DNA of 64,000 nucleotides. Origin: Acinetobacter cumulans (GTDB taxonomy: Bacteria; Pseudomonadota; Gammaproteobacteria; Pseudomonadales; Moraxellaceae). Where the stretch lies: positions 868,001-932,000 of the forward strand of contig NZ_CP035934.2 of the NCBI RefSeq assembly GCF_003024525.3. The letters run 5' to 3'. The notes below the pieces were generated by a model that saw only the letters and a program-made list of their open reading frames with translations, was not told the origin of the DNA and ran no database searches. A program made the translations under genes and the position numbers. Below are positions 26,398-36,222 of the stretch, in pieces (the stretch's first letter is position 1; each line of letters opens with the position of its first letter).

Positions 26398-27224
26398 TCG
26401 ACGACTCACTTCAGATTTCAGTATCTAAGCAAGCTAAGCTGCTGAAAGTCTCCCGTGGTTGTTATTACTATCGCCCAAAACCTGTGAGTGCATCAGATCT
26501 GAAGCTGATGCGATGTATTGATGAATTACATATGCAATATCCTTTTGCAGGCAGTCGTATGATGCGTGATTTGTTGAATCGTCAAGGACATCATATAGGA
26601 CGACGTCATACACGTACTTTAATGAAGAAAATGGGTATTCAGGCGTTATATTGCAAACCAAATTTAAGCCAGGCTAATCAAGCTCACCGTAAATATCCAT
26701 ATCTGCTCAAAGGATTGGCTATTCAGCGCAGTAATCAAGTGTGGTCTACGGATATAACGTATATCCCTATGGCAAAAGGCTTTGTTTATTTATGTGCTGT
26801 GATTGATTGGCATAGCCGCAAGGTACTTGCGCATAGAGTATCGATTAGTATGGAGGTGGATTTTTGTATTTCGGCTTTAAATGAAGCGATTGAAAAATAT
26901 GGTCGACCTGAAATATTTAATACAGACCAAGGCAGCCAGTTTACCAGTGATGCATTTATTGATGTATTGAAATCAAATGGCATTCAAATCAGTATGGATG
27001 GTAAAGGTCGATGGGTAGATAATGTGATGGTTGAACGATTATGGCGGAGCGTTAAATATGAAGAGGTGTATCTCAAAGCTTATAGCAGTGTCACAGATGC
27101 GAAAAAGCAATTAAGTGCATATTTTGAGTTTTATAATTTGAAACGACCTCATTCGAGTCTAGACAAAATGACACCAAATGAGTTTTACTATGATCAGCTA
27201 CCCCAACAAAACAAGGTGGCTTAA
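26346..27224 (+). CDS. IS3-family transposase OrfB (rve integrase domain)
   Basis: The frame opens at 26346 and is reached by -1 frameshifting from OrfA; an independent GTG start at 26484 would give 246 residues. The HTH_21 region (HMQYPFAGSRMMRDLLNRQG) precedes the DDE catalytic core: Asp in VWSTDITYIPM, Asp in FNTDQGSQFTSD and Glu in VERLWRSVKYEEVY. All three acidic residues are intact, so the enzyme is probably active. Expected product: OrfAB fusion of about 375 residues. Confidence 0.92.
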   Translation, partial: FFRRCVEETGPLQPQKLIDDSLQISVSKQAKLLKVSRGCYYYRPKPVSASDLKLMRCIDELHMQYPFAGSRMMRDLLNRQGHHIGRRHTRTLMKKMGIQALYCKPNLSQANQAHRKYPYLLKGLAIQRSNQVWSTDITYIPMAKGFVYLCAVIDWHSRKVLAHRVSISMEVDFCISALNEAIEKYGRPEIFNTDQGSQFTSDAFIDVLKSNGIQISMDGKGRWVDNVMVERLWRSVKYEEVYLKAYSSVTDAKKQLSAYFEFYNLKRPHSSLDKMTPNEFYYDQLPQQNKVA

Positions 27225-27542
27225 CTAGAGCGGAATATCACTTATAAATACGCTTTTAGTTGTTCAAACAAGTGGGACCACCTCTATAAGCCATACATTC
27301 CTCACTAAAATTCAAAGAAACCTAAATTTTTAGTAATTTAAGGCTTTTATATTGTTCATTTATTGTTGGAGATAGATGTTTATAAGGCTGAGCTTTATGG
27401 GAATCACGAGAACTGATTAATTTCAGGCAATAAAAACAAATGTATGTCGTCAATCAATATTGACATTTTATGATGTTCTTAATCATGATAGGGCGATATC
27501 AATTTATATAAAATTTATTGATTCGTACTGAGTTGAAATCCT

Positions 27543-28127
27543 ATGACCATATCCCGCCACGAAAAGATCTTTTTGCTCAAACAGAAGATTTTAGAAGTGA
27601 CCGAACAGCTACTGCTCGAAAATAATCAGGATATTGTAGTTGGGGAATTAGCAGAAGAATTAGACATTGCGAAGGGCACCATTTATAAATATTTTAAATG
27701 TAAAAACCAGCTCTATCTCGAATTGCTCATTTTGAATGAAACGCGACTCTTGGAGATCGCTCAAAAATTTAAAACGGATGTGCAAGAGGGAATTAGACAG
27801 TTCATGCTCTATCATCTGATGAATTCAAATCGAACTGTATTACTGCATAGTATTGAAGAGCGAATTACCAGTCAGGAAAGAGGAATAAAAAATAAGTTTG
27901 AGCAACTGTACGAAGTTCGAGAAAAAAGAATAGTCGAGGTTAAAGATATTACGGTCGAATATCTAATTTCTCGCAATTGTGCGATTAGCCTGCGTGATTA
28001 TCTTTCTTATGTTTGGACCATCACACATGGTGCCTGCCTGTTGTTAAGTTCAACTTATTATCAAAAATCTATTGGCGAACGTCAGAATTTAATAAATTTT
28101 TATATAAAACAAGCTATTAATTTATAG
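27543..28127 (+). CDS. TetR/AcrR family transcriptional regulator
   Basis: This 194-residue protein has an N-terminal helix-turn-helix reading VVGELAEELDIAKGTIYKYF, the TetR signature, followed by KNQLYLELL and a helical ligand-binding region of low conservation. It lies 257 bases right of IS copy 1 and convergent with the MarR gene, so the gene it controls is not obvious; its natural partner may have been removed or separated by the IS. Confidence 0.88.
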   Translation: MTISRHEKIFLLKQKILEVTEQLLLENNQDIVVGELAEELDIAKGTIYKYFKCKNQLYLELLILNETRLLEIAQKFKTDVQEGIRQFMLYHLMNSNRTVLLHSIEERITSQERGIKNKFEQLYEVREKRIVEVKDITVEYLISRNCAISLRDYLSYVWTITHGACLLLSSTYYQKSIGERQNLINFYIKQAINL

Positions 28128-28142
28128 CTTGTACTTTCAGTA

Positions 28143-28556
28143 TTAACTCTCTGGCCAATCTAATTCCAATATACGTCTGAGCTGTTTAACGTTGTCCTCA
28201 CCCAAATGTTTTGCGAGTTCTTGCTCGGCTTGATGAATTTCTGCCAATGCAACATCCGACATTTCTTTACCGTTCGTCGAAAACTTAACCATTTTGATGC
28301 GTTTGTCATTTGGACTATCAATAACTTCTAAGAACTTAGAATTAAGACCTTCAGCGACTAACTGATGCACCGCTTGGCGGGAAATTTTTAAGCGACGAGC
28401 CAATTCAGACATTGGCACAGGTGTTTCGCCAAGATAACTATAAAGCCTCGCCATCGATGGTGTTACGTAGCCATAACCATTTTTTTCTGCATTTTTCATT
28501 AAATGGTCTTCGATCCATTCAAGGCGAGATCGAAGCAAAGTTCTTAGAGATTTCAC
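28143..28556 (-). CDS. MarR family transcriptional regulator
   Basis: This 137-residue winged-helix protein reads PVPMSELARRLKISRQAVHQ LVAEG, then the wing with DSPNDKRIKMVKFSTNGKEM. It is divergent from the AAHS-type transporter and the catabolic operon. A GTCAAG-TATG-CTTGAC palindrome overlapping a TTGACA box in the shared gap is the likely operator, so this is probably the substrate-responsive repressor of the cluster, as HcaR-type MarR proteins are in other Acinetobacter aromatic-acid clusters. Confidence 0.85.
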   Translation of the reverse strand: MKSLRTLLRSRLEWIEDHLMKNAEKNGYGYVTPSMARLYSYLGETPVPMSELARRLKISRQAVHQLVAEGLNSKFLEVIDSPNDKRIKMVKFSTNGKEMSDVALAEIHQAEQELAKHLGEDNVKQLRRILELDWPES

Positions 28557-28648
28557 GGCTTATACATGGCTAAAAATGAGCTCTCAATATAAGCAATATG
28601 ATTTTTTTTTTCCATTTTTATCTACGACTTTTTTCTAATTCTTAAAAC

Positions 28649-28665
28649 GTCAAGTATGCTTGACA
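28649..28665 (+). promoter_or_regulatory. Likely MarR operator overlapping a -35 box
   Basis: The perfect palindrome GTCAAG-TATG-CTTGAC (28649-28664) overlaps TTGACA (28660-28665), with a weak -10 TAGTTT 17 bases on (28683-28688). It lies between the divergent MarR and transporter genes. Confidence 0.55.
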
Positions 28666-28726
28666 ATATAGCCATATCAAATTAGTTTGTTTTTGCTAGG
28701 AACGCAAAACAAGAAGGGTACGTTGT

Positions 28727-29944
28727 ATGGAACAACAACAAAATACACAGCGTAATGCTGTGATGACGATTTTAATCTGCTTTCTGATCGCCTTGATTGA
28801 GGGGATTGATTTGCAGTCTGCAGGTGTTGCTGCTGCAGGTGTTAGCGCACATTTTGGTTTAGATAAATCAAGTCTGGGCTTATTTTTTAGTGCTGCAATT
28901 TTAGGCTTATTGCCTGGTGGTTTAATTGGTGGTCGATTAGGGGACCGCATTGGCCGTAAAAAAGTGCTGATCATTGCTGTTGCATTATTTGGTTTATTTT
29001 CAATTCTCACCGCTTGGGTAACGTCATACTCAGGGCTGTTATTTGCACGCTTTATGACAGGCTTAGGGTTGGGCGCTGCATTGCCAAATTTAGTGGCATT
29101 GGCTTCTGAATCAGTGAGTGATAAAGCACGTGGACGTGCAATTTCATTGATGTATTGCGGTATGCCAATTGGTGGTATTGCAGTATCACTACTTGCGAGT
29201 ACGCAATTGGCTGCAGACTGGAAAGTCATTTTTTATGTGGGTGGTGTTTTACCTTTGATGGTCATTCCGCTCATGATGGCATTCTTGCCTGAATCACGTG
29301 CATTTCTTGCAACGCAGCAAAGTGCTGATACCGCTCAGAAAAGCAAATTCAGCGATTTGTTTAACCAGTATTTCCGCATGCCAACAATCCTACTTTGGGT
29401 GGGTTATTTCTTCACCATGATGGTGGTGTACATGCTACTCAACTGGTTGCCGTCATTACTTATGGAGCTCGGGTTCCAGAAAAAAGATGCAACCATGGTG
29501 CAAATGTTCTTCTCGGTGGGCGCTTTTGTCGGAACGATCGTACTGGGCTTGCTGGTTGACCATTGGAAAATGAAAAACGTCATTTTGCTGATGTATAGCG
29601 GCATCATTTTAGGTTTGATCGCGCTGAACAGTTTTAGCACCGTAAATGCGATGTATTTTGCTGGTGCATTGGTGGGTTGTTTCACGATTGGTGGACAGAT
29701 GGTGCTGTATGCATTAGGCAGTCAGGTTTATCCAACTCAAATGCGTGGTACAGGTGTAGGGACAGCAATGACTGTTGGTCGTTTTGGCGCGATGGCAGGT
29801 CCTGCAGTTGCGGGTCAATTCCTTGCAATGGGGAATGGCGCAACGGGTCTGATTGCGACCTGTATTCCGGGCATTATTATCGCAGCTGTTCTGATTCTGA
29901 TCTTACTGGGCACAATGCAAAAACGTGCTCAAGTACAAGCATAA
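28727..29944 (+). CDS. MFS transporter, aromatic acid:H+ symporter (AAHS) type
   Basis: This 405-residue transporter has about 12 membrane segments. LIALIEGIDLQSAGVAAAGV in the first helix carries the D-x-Q/F motif typical of AAHS permeases, and GGRLGDRIGRKKVL is the MFS loop 2-3 motif. It resembles MhpT- and HcaK-type carriers for phenylpropanoid acids, but the substrate is not fixed by sequence. It heads the catabolic operon. Confidence 0.85.
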   Translation: MEQQQNTQRNAVMTILICFLIALIEGIDLQSAGVAAAGVSAHFGLDKSSLGLFFSAAILGLLPGGLIGGRLGDRIGRKKVLIIAVALFGLFSILTAWVTSYSGLLFARFMTGLGLGAALPNLVALASESVSDKARGRAISLMYCGMPIGGIAVSLLASTQLAADWKVIFYVGGVLPLMVIPLMMAFLPESRAFLATQQSADTAQKSKFSDLFNQYFRMPTILLWVGYFFTMMVVYMLLNWLPSLLMELGFQKKDATMVQMFFSVGAFVGTIVLGLLVDHWKMKNVILLMYSGIILGLIALNSFSTVNAMYFAGALVGCFTIGGQMVLYALGSQVYPTQMRGTGVGTAMTVGRFGAMAGPAVAGQFLAMGNGATGLIATCIPGIIIAAVLILILLGTMQKRAQVQA

Positions 29945-30008
29945 AACAATTTTGTAGTGCAAATTTTAACTGATTTGCACTGCATTTATTCAACTGAAAA
30001 AATGGAAG

Positions 30009-32084
30009 ATGAGCATGGGTTCTGTAAATCACATTCTGATTGAAACACACGGCAATGTGGCTGTAGTGAATTTTCAAACTGAAAAATTAAATGTACTTTC
30101 ACATACATTACGCTCAGATCTCTATCAGGCAATTGAGCAATTGTTAGCAGATGATCACGTTAAATCTATCGTCCTAGCAGGTTCAGCGAAAGTATTTAGC
30201 GCAGGTGCAGATATTGCAGAGTTCTCAGCAGGAACTCATCTTAACTTTCCATCATTACATGATTTAATTCATCAGATTTCAGATGCCCAAAAGCCGATTG
30301 TGGCTGCAGTTTCTGGTACTGCGTTGGGCGGTGGTTTAGAGTTAGCTTTGGCTTGTCAGCACCGTGTGGTACATGCAAAAGCACAACTGGCTTTGCCTGA
30401 AGTGCACTTGGGTTTATTACCAGGTGCGGCAGGTACACAACTGTTACCACGTTATATTGGTGCAGCATTGGCTTTAGACGCTATTTTAACAGCGAAACCT
30501 TTAAAACTCGCGACACTAACTGACTCAGCACTCATTGATGTATTGACGGAAACTGATGCTAAACAAGCAGCAGTTGAATTTGCTCAGACATTAACAAATT
30601 CGACACATATCAAGCATCAAAACTTAGAACTCACAGAAGAACTACAGGCCTTATTGCAAGCAAAACGTGATGCTTTAGGGAATAAGCCACAACATGTGGT
30701 GCAGCACGCTATTCTCTCAGCGGTTGAAGCTGCATTAACTTTAGACTTTTTCGCAGGTTTTGACAAAGAACAGGCTTTGTTCCAAGAACTGACATCCTCG
30801 GATGTTTCTAAAAGCTTGCGTCATGCATTTTTTGCAGAGCGTGAAGCAAAACATATTCCAGATTTAGATGTGGCTGTACAAGCCAAAGCCATTGAACGTG
30901 TAGCTGTGATTGGTGCAGGGACTATGGGCAGTGGTATTGCCATTTGCTTCTTGCAAGCAGGTTTTCCTGTGACCCTCATTGAAAATCAGCAAGCGGGATT
31001 AGACCGAGGTTTAGCATTGATTGCTAAACACTTTGCAGGACAAGTGGCTAAAGGTCGTTTGACTGAAGAAAAAGCCACAGCGATTCAAGCGAATCTTGCA
31101 ACCAGCCTAGAATATTCTGCACTTGCAACGGTGGATTTAGCCGTGGAAGCGGTGTTTGAAGATTGGGATGTAAAAACTTCTGTGCTCAAGCACATGGATA
31201 CCCATTTACCAGCACATGCGGTTTTGGCAAGTAATACCTCTACTTTGGATTTGAATCAACTTGCGGCGCAAACCTCTCGTCCTGAATCTGTGGTGGGCTT
31301 ACATTTCTTTAGTCCTGCGCAAATTATGCCACTTCTCGAAATTGTCCGCACAGACAGCACAGACCAAGCCACTTTAAAAACCGCTTTAGAAATTGGCAAA
31401 CGTCTGAAAAAAACTGCAGTGGTTGCAGGAGTGTGTGACGGCTTTATTGGCAACCGTATGTTAAATGCCTATTTGCGCATTGCAGGACTACTCATTGATG
31501 CAGGTGCATCGCCGTATCAAATTGACCGCGCTTTGGAAAATTGGGGTATGGCAATGGGGCCATTCCGCATGTGTGACATGGCAGGTAATGACATTGATTA
31601 CATGATTCGTAAGCATCAGTTGAAGCTTAATCCAACGAAGAAATTCTCAGGCTTTGCCGACCAGTTATTTGAGCTGAAACGTTTTGGTCAAAAAACACAA
31701 AAAGGTTGGTATGACTATAGCCAAGGCAACCGCCGTGGGGATGTCGATGCTGAAGTCATTGCATTGATTGATGCCTACCGTGCAGAAAAAGGCATTCAAG
31801 CACAACAGTTTAGCGATGAAGAAATTGTCGCGCGTTGCATCTACGCCTTAGCCAATGAAGGCTTCCGTTTACTCGAAGAAGGAATTGCACTCCGCCAGTC
31901 AGATATTGATGTGGTGTATTTGGCAGGGTATGGCTTCCCGCGCTGGCGTGGTGGTCCAATGTTCTACGCGACAGAACAGGGTCTCGACACAATGAGTTTG
32001 AACATGCAGCAATTTGCTCAAGACCCAACAACAGATGCGTCTTTTTGGCAAGTACCCGCATTGTTAGCACAATCAGTAGCTTAA
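30009..32084 (+). CDS. Bifunctional enoyl-CoA hydratase / 3-hydroxyacyl-CoA dehydrogenase
   Basis: This 691-residue FadB/FadJ-like fusion has an N-terminal crotonase domain (about 1-190, with the oxyanion segment VSGTALGGGLELALACQHRV and the acidic LPEVHLGLLPGAAG), a linker, then an NAD-binding dehydrogenase (VAVIGAGTMGSGIAICFLQA, near residue 300; HFFSPAQIMPLLEIV) and two C-terminal HCDH domains. It would hydrate an enoyl-CoA and oxidise the 3-hydroxyacyl-CoA. It follows the transporter by 64 bases. Start may be ATG 30009 or 30015. Confidence 0.92.
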   Translation: MSMGSVNHILIETHGNVAVVNFQTEKLNVLSHTLRSDLYQAIEQLLADDHVKSIVLAGSAKVFSAGADIAEFSAGTHLNFPSLHDLIHQISDAQKPIVAAVSGTALGGGLELALACQHRVVHAKAQLALPEVHLGLLPGAAGTQLLPRYIGAALALDAILTAKPLKLATLTDSALIDVLTETDAKQAAVEFAQTLTNSTHIKHQNLELTEELQALLQAKRDALGNKPQHVVQHAILSAVEAALTLDFFAGFDKEQALFQELTSSDVSKSLRHAFFAEREAKHIPDLDVAVQAKAIERVAVIGAGTMGSGIAICFLQAGFPVTLIENQQAGLDRGLALIAKHFAGQVAKGRLTEEKATAIQANLATSLEYSALATVDLAVEAVFEDWDVKTSVLKHMDTHLPAHAVLASNTSTLDLNQLAAQTSRPESVVGLHFFSPAQIMPLLEIVRTDSTDQATLKTALEIGKRLKKTAVVAGVCDGFIGNRMLNAYLRIAGLLIDAGASPYQIDRALENWGMAMGPFRMCDMAGNDIDYMIRKHQLKLNPTKKFSGFADQLFELKRFGQKTQKGWYDYSQGNRRGDVDAEVIALIDAYRAEKGIQAQQFSDEEIVARCIYALANEGFRLLEEGIALRQSDIDVVYLAGYGFPRWRGGPMFYATEQGLDTMSLNMQQFAQDPTTDASFWQVPALLAQSVA

Positions 32085-32156
32085 TTCGCGACGTTATAAA
32101 AATATAAATTTGGTGACCCAGTTGGGCACATGACTGGGCACTCAGAGGGTTAAATC

Positions 32157-33812
32157 ATGAGTACATTACATTTTGAACATTGGCCACGCCATCTTTCTAA
32201 AAACTTGTCGTATCCACAGACAGGTTTATATGAACATTTGGCAACCAATGCACAGCGCTATCCAGATAAAGTGGCAGTGAATTATTACGGTAGCCAAGTG
32301 AACTATGCAGAACTGAATGCACGCGTGGAACGTTTTGCGGGTTATCTGCAAGCCCAAGCCAATGTTCAGGCGGGTGACCGTGTTGTGATCAGCATGCAAA
32401 ACAGCGTGTCATTTATTATTGCCTATTATGCAATTTTGCGTTGTGACGCGGTGGTGGTGCCTGTCAATCCAATGAACAAAGCTTTGGAACTGGAATGGTA
32501 TGTATCCGATACAGAGTCAAAAGTTGCTGTGGTCGGTTCTGAACTTGTGGCCGAGTTTGAAACTTTATTGGGTAAAACCTGTTTAGGAAAAATTATTGCA
32601 GCACGTTATGGTGATGATATTTTCACGCCGACCAGCTTTGTAATACCTGAAACAGTGATTCAAGCACCTGCAGTTGCTGAAACTGAATATGTAACCGACA
32701 TGCGAACTGCTTTACAGCATTCAGCAATTGAAACGCAAGCTGTTCGAGCAGGTGAGGATTTAGCCGTTATTTTATATACATCGGGTACAACAGCACATCC
32801 AAAGGGGTGCATGCTGAGTCATCGTGCTTTGGTTGCGCAAATTTTGACGCAAATCAATTGGAGCCCGTGGAACAACACAGCAAAAGTATTGTCTGTCACG
32901 CCATTCTTCCATGTTACAGGCATGGTGAATGCCATGTGCTTGCCGATTTGGCTCGGTGCAACATCCTTCCTGATGACTCGTTGGGATCGCCTTTGTGCTG
33001 CACAAGTGGTCGATTTACATGGCCTAACACATTGGTGCTGTATTCCAACCATGGTGGTGGATCTGCTGGCAATGCCAGATGTGAATAAATTCAATTTTAA
33101 ATCCTTTACCCACGTTTATGGTGGCGGTACAGGTATGCCACATGCGATTGCCCAAGACTTTGAAACACTTACAGGTATTGAGTTTATTGAAGGCTGGGGC
33201 ATGACTGAAATGGCAGCTGGTGTGCATCTCAATCCTTATGGCCGTGGTAAGCGCCAATGTTTAGGTGTGCCACTGTTTGATGTAGACACCCGTGTGATTG
33301 ACCCAGAAACAGGTACAGAACTAGGCATTCGCCAAAACGGTGAAATTATTTCGACTAGCCCATGTTTATTCAGCGGTTATTGGAAAAATCCCGAAGCGAC
33401 CGAAGCTTCTTTTATTGAACATGATGGCAAACGCTTCTTTAAAACAGGTGATGTTGGTTATTTCGATGAAGAAGGCTACTTCTTTATGGCTGACCGCTTA
33501 AAACGCATGATCAATGTGTCGGGCTACAAAGTTTGGCCATCTGAAGTCGAAAGCATTTTGTATCAAAACACTAAAGTTTTAGAAAACTGCATTATCCCAT
33601 GCAATAAAAATGACCGTGGCGAAAGTGTAAAAGCCATTGTGGTGTTAAAAGCCAATCAAATGATGACTGAAGACGAATTAAGACAGTGGTGCCGAGACAA
33701 TATGTCGGCCTACAAAGTGCCGAAAGTGGTGGAGTTCGCATCAGAACTGCCAAAAACGGCAAGCGGAAAAATTAACTGGCGTTTACTGCAAGACAAGGAA
33801 ATGAGCGCATGA
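32157..33812 (+). CDS. Acyl-CoA ligase (AMP-forming)
   Basis: This 551-residue ANL-superfamily enzyme shows motif A3 ILYTSGTTAHPKGCMLSHRA, A5 GWGMTEMAAG, A7-A8 KTGDVGYFDEEGYFFMADRL then KRMINVSGYKVWPSEVE, and the catalytic lysine in PKTASGKINWRLL. It activates a carboxylic acid to its CoA thioester, the entry step of the pathway. Closest in feel to medium/long-chain and phenylpropanoid ligases; chain specificity cannot be read. Overlaps the acyl-CoA dehydrogenase gene by 4 bases (ATGA). Confidence 0.92.
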   Translation: MSTLHFEHWPRHLSKNLSYPQTGLYEHLATNAQRYPDKVAVNYYGSQVNYAELNARVERFAGYLQAQANVQAGDRVVISMQNSVSFIIAYYAILRCDAVVVPVNPMNKALELEWYVSDTESKVAVVGSELVAEFETLLGKTCLGKIIAARYGDDIFTPTSFVIPETVIQAPAVAETEYVTDMRTALQHSAIETQAVRAGEDLAVILYTSGTTAHPKGCMLSHRALVAQILTQINWSPWNNTAKVLSVTPFFHVTGMVNAMCLPIWLGATSFLMTRWDRLCAAQVVDLHGLTHWCCIPTMVVDLLAMPDVNKFNFKSFTHVYGGGTGMPHAIAQDFETLTGIEFIEGWGMTEMAAGVHLNPYGRGKRQCLGVPLFDVDTRVIDPETGTELGIRQNGEIISTSPCLFSGYWKNPEATEASFIEHDGKRFFKTGDVGYFDEEGYFFMADRLKRMINVSGYKVWPSEVESILYQNTKVLENCIIPCNKNDRGESVKAIVVLKANQMMTEDELRQWCRDNMSAYKVPKVVEFASELPKTASGKINWRLLQDKEMSA

Positions 33813-35599
33813 ATAGCTACAAAGCCCCTCTCAATGATCTAAGCTTTATCTTTAATCATTTATTAGATCAAGAGCAATTGGCTCAGCTTCCGGGTTTAGA
33901 GGACTTAGGCGTAGATCTATATGAATCTATTTTGGATGAAGCAGGTAAATTTGCCACCAATGTACTGGATCCGATCAATGCCAGCGGTGACCGTGAAGGT
34001 TTAAAAATAGCTGATGGCGTGGTGACAACACCAAAAGGCTTTAAAGAAGCGTATGCGCAGTACACGCAAGCAGGCTGGAACAATATTTCCTTAGAGCCTG
34101 AATTTGGCGGACAAGGCTTACCTTATATTTTGTCGACTGCAGTCAATGAAATCATGATGTCTGCGAACAAATCATTTGTGATGTGTTCTGGTTTAACCAT
34201 TGGCGCGATTGAAGCAATTAGCCATGCAGGTTCTGATGAGTTAAAGCAAAAGTACTTGCCTAAGCTGGTTTCTGGCGAATGGGGCGGCACCATGAACCTG
34301 ACTGAGCCAGGTGCAGGTTCAGATGTGGGTGCTTTAAAAACGAAGGCAATTGATCAAGGTGATGGGACATACCGTATTAGCGGTCAAAAAATCTTTATCA
34401 CGTTTGGTGAGCATGACTTTACTGACAACATCATTCATTTAGTGTTGGCACGTTTGCCAGATGCACCTGAAGGCGTGCGCGGTATTTCATTGTTCCTTGT
34501 ACCGAAGTTTTTAGTCAATGATGACGGTTCATTGGGCGAGCGTAACGATGTACGCTGCGTGTCGATTGAACATAAGTTGGGTATTCATGCCAGCCCAACC
34601 TGTGTGATGGCTTATGGCGATAACGAAGGCGCTTTGGGTTACCTCGTGGGCGAGAAAAACAAAGGCTTAATGGCGATGTTCGTGATGATGAACATGGCGC
34701 GTTTAACTGTAGGCATGGAAGGTGTTGCTTTAACAGAGCGTTCTTACCAAGCTGCTTTAGATTATGCCCGTGAACGTGTGCAAGGTGCAGATGTCGAAAC
34801 AGGCAAACAAGTTGCCATTATTGAACATGCAGACGTGCGCCGTCAGTTGCTTAGCATGAAATCCAATGTTGAAGCGATGCGTGCATTGTCATTGTTTATT
34901 GCTCAAGCTCAAGATATCAGCTTCCGCCATAGCGATGCAGACGTGCGTAAGCATAATCAAGGCTTGGTTGATTTACTGATTCCTGTATTTAAAGCATGGG
35001 CAACAGAAACAGCATTAAAAACGACGACTACAGGTATTCAAGTACATGGCGGTATCGGCTTTATTGAAGAAACTGGCGTGGCGCAATATTTACGTGATGC
35101 TGTGATCAGTGTGATTTATGAAGGCACAACTGCGATTCAAGCAGCAGACTTAGTCGGTCGTAAAGTGGTGAAAGACCAAGGCGAAAACTTAAGTGTGCTG
35201 ATTGGCCTGATGAAAGAGACATTGGCACAAGTTCAAGCCAATGCTGAGCTTGCAGATGTGGCCAAAGCGTTTGCAGATGCTATCGAAATTCTGTCTGAAA
35301 ATAGCCAGCAAATAGCCGCTCAGTTCTTGCAATCGACTAAGCAAGCACTGTCTGTTTCTGTACCGTATCTAATGCTCGTGGGTAATGTCGTGGGTGCATG
35401 GCAATTGGCACAAAGTGCAGCCAAAGCTTCTGAATTGCTCGCAGCAGGCGACAGCAATGTGAACTTCTTAAAAGGCAAAATTCAAACCGCGCGTTTCTAT
35501 CACAGCATGGTATTACCAGAAATTCATGGTTTGGCGTACAGCGTAAAACATGCGGGGACTGCTGTGACCGCATTTGATAATGCTTACTTTGGTGAATAA
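33809..35599 (+). CDS. Acyl-CoA dehydrogenase, long (DmdC-like) type
   Basis: This 596-residue flavoprotein is longer than the usual 380-residue family members and has the extra C-terminal domain seen in DmdC-like acyl-CoA dehydrogenases. Motifs are MNLTEPGAGSDVGALKTKA (FAD/substrate loop), QKIFITFGEHD, and VHGGIGFIEETGVAQYLRD followed by ISVIYEGTTAIQA, whose Glu is the likely catalytic base. It would make the alpha-beta double bond for the neighbouring hydratase. Confidence 0.93.
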   Translation: MNSYKAPLNDLSFIFNHLLDQEQLAQLPGLEDLGVDLYESILDEAGKFATNVLDPINASGDREGLKIADGVVTTPKGFKEAYAQYTQAGWNNISLEPEFGGQGLPYILSTAVNEIMMSANKSFVMCSGLTIGAIEAISHAGSDELKQKYLPKLVSGEWGGTMNLTEPGAGSDVGALKTKAIDQGDGTYRISGQKIFITFGEHDFTDNIIHLVLARLPDAPEGVRGISLFLVPKFLVNDDGSLGERNDVRCVSIEHKLGIHASPTCVMAYGDNEGALGYLVGEKNKGLMAMFVMMNMARLTVGMEGVALTERSYQAALDYARERVQGADVETGKQVAIIEHADVRRQLLSMKSNVEAMRALSLFIAQAQDISFRHSDADVRKHNQGLVDLLIPVFKAWATETALKTTTTGIQVHGGIGFIEETGVAQYLRDAVISVIYEGTTAIQAADLVGRKVVKDQGENLSVLIGLMKETLAQVQANAELADVAKAFADAIEILSENSQQIAAQFLQSTKQALSVSVPYLMLVGNVVGAWQLAQSAAKASELLAAGDSNVNFLKGKIQTARFYHSMVLPEIHGLAYSVKHAGTAVTAFDNAYFGE

Positions 35600-35602
35600 G
35601 TC

Positions 35603-36007
35603 ATGAGTTTTGATGTACAAGCTTTTTTAGATCAAATGCAAGCGCCACCGATCCACATCTTTTTGGGTGGAAAGGTGGAGCAGGTTGAGCATGAAAATGG
35701 CTGGAAAGCCCGTATCAGCTACCAACCACGTGCTGAATTTGCCAACCCGATGGGGCATGTGCAAGGCGGCATGCTGTGTTCCATGCTGGACGATGCCATG
35801 GGGCTGTTTGCGATTATTGCGCAAGAAGGCCAGCCATCGGCAACAGTCACCATGAATGTTTCATTCTTACGTCCATGCAATATTGCACCTGTTGAGGTGG
35901 AAGTGTACTTCGTGCGCCAAGGCCGCCGTATTTCAAATATTGAAAGTGTGGCTTATCAAAACGGTAAAGAAGTGGGAAAAGCCAGCGCTGCATTTACCCT
36001 CGTGTAA
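35603..36007 (+). CDS. PaaI family hotdog thioesterase
   Basis: This 134-residue protein has the PaaI-type segment PMGHVQGGMLCSMLDDAMGL and the strand ATVTMNVSFLRPCNIAPVEV. It begins 3 bases after the dehydrogenase stop, so it is the last enzyme of the operon. It may release CoA from dead-end or product thioesters of the pathway. Confidence 0.88.
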   Translation: MSFDVQAFLDQMQAPPIHIFLGGKVEQVEHENGWKARISYQPRAEFANPMGHVQGGMLCSMLDDAMGLFAIIAQEGQPSATVTMNVSFLRPCNIAPVEVEVYFVRQGRRISNIESVAYQNGKEVGKASAAFTLV

Positions 36008-36222
36008 TGGAGTTTTGGAGTATTCATTTTAGATGGGTACTCCATTTTTTGCGCATCAGGATGATGTTTTATAGGGGTTCTATGGAGAGTTTAATGAAAA
36101 ATTATAGCGCACGTTAATGCATTGCCGTGAGGCAGTTCTAACTTTATATCACTCATTTTTATCACTGTTTCTATTGATTATTCATCAATGGAATAGAGGT
36201 TTTTTGTCTTAGGGAAATGACA

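Larger units (their letters stand above)
26004..27285 (+). mobile_element. IS3-family insertion sequence, copy 1 (1282 bp)
   Basis: The ends are imperfect inverted repeats: AGAGATGGATCC on the left and the complement of AGAGGTGGTCCC on the right, with TTTGAACAACT and TATAAGTGATATTC also repeated inside both. A 3-bp target duplication ATA flanks it (26001-26003 and 27286-27288). It carries two overlapping transposase frames joined by a -1 frameshift site. A second copy of the same length with identical proteins lies inverted at 39984-41265. Confidence 0.93.

Noticed and set aside
22522..27300. Second attachment site (repeat of the ssrA 3' end)
   Set aside because: I could not find another CGCCATCTCCACCA-like sequence in the window.
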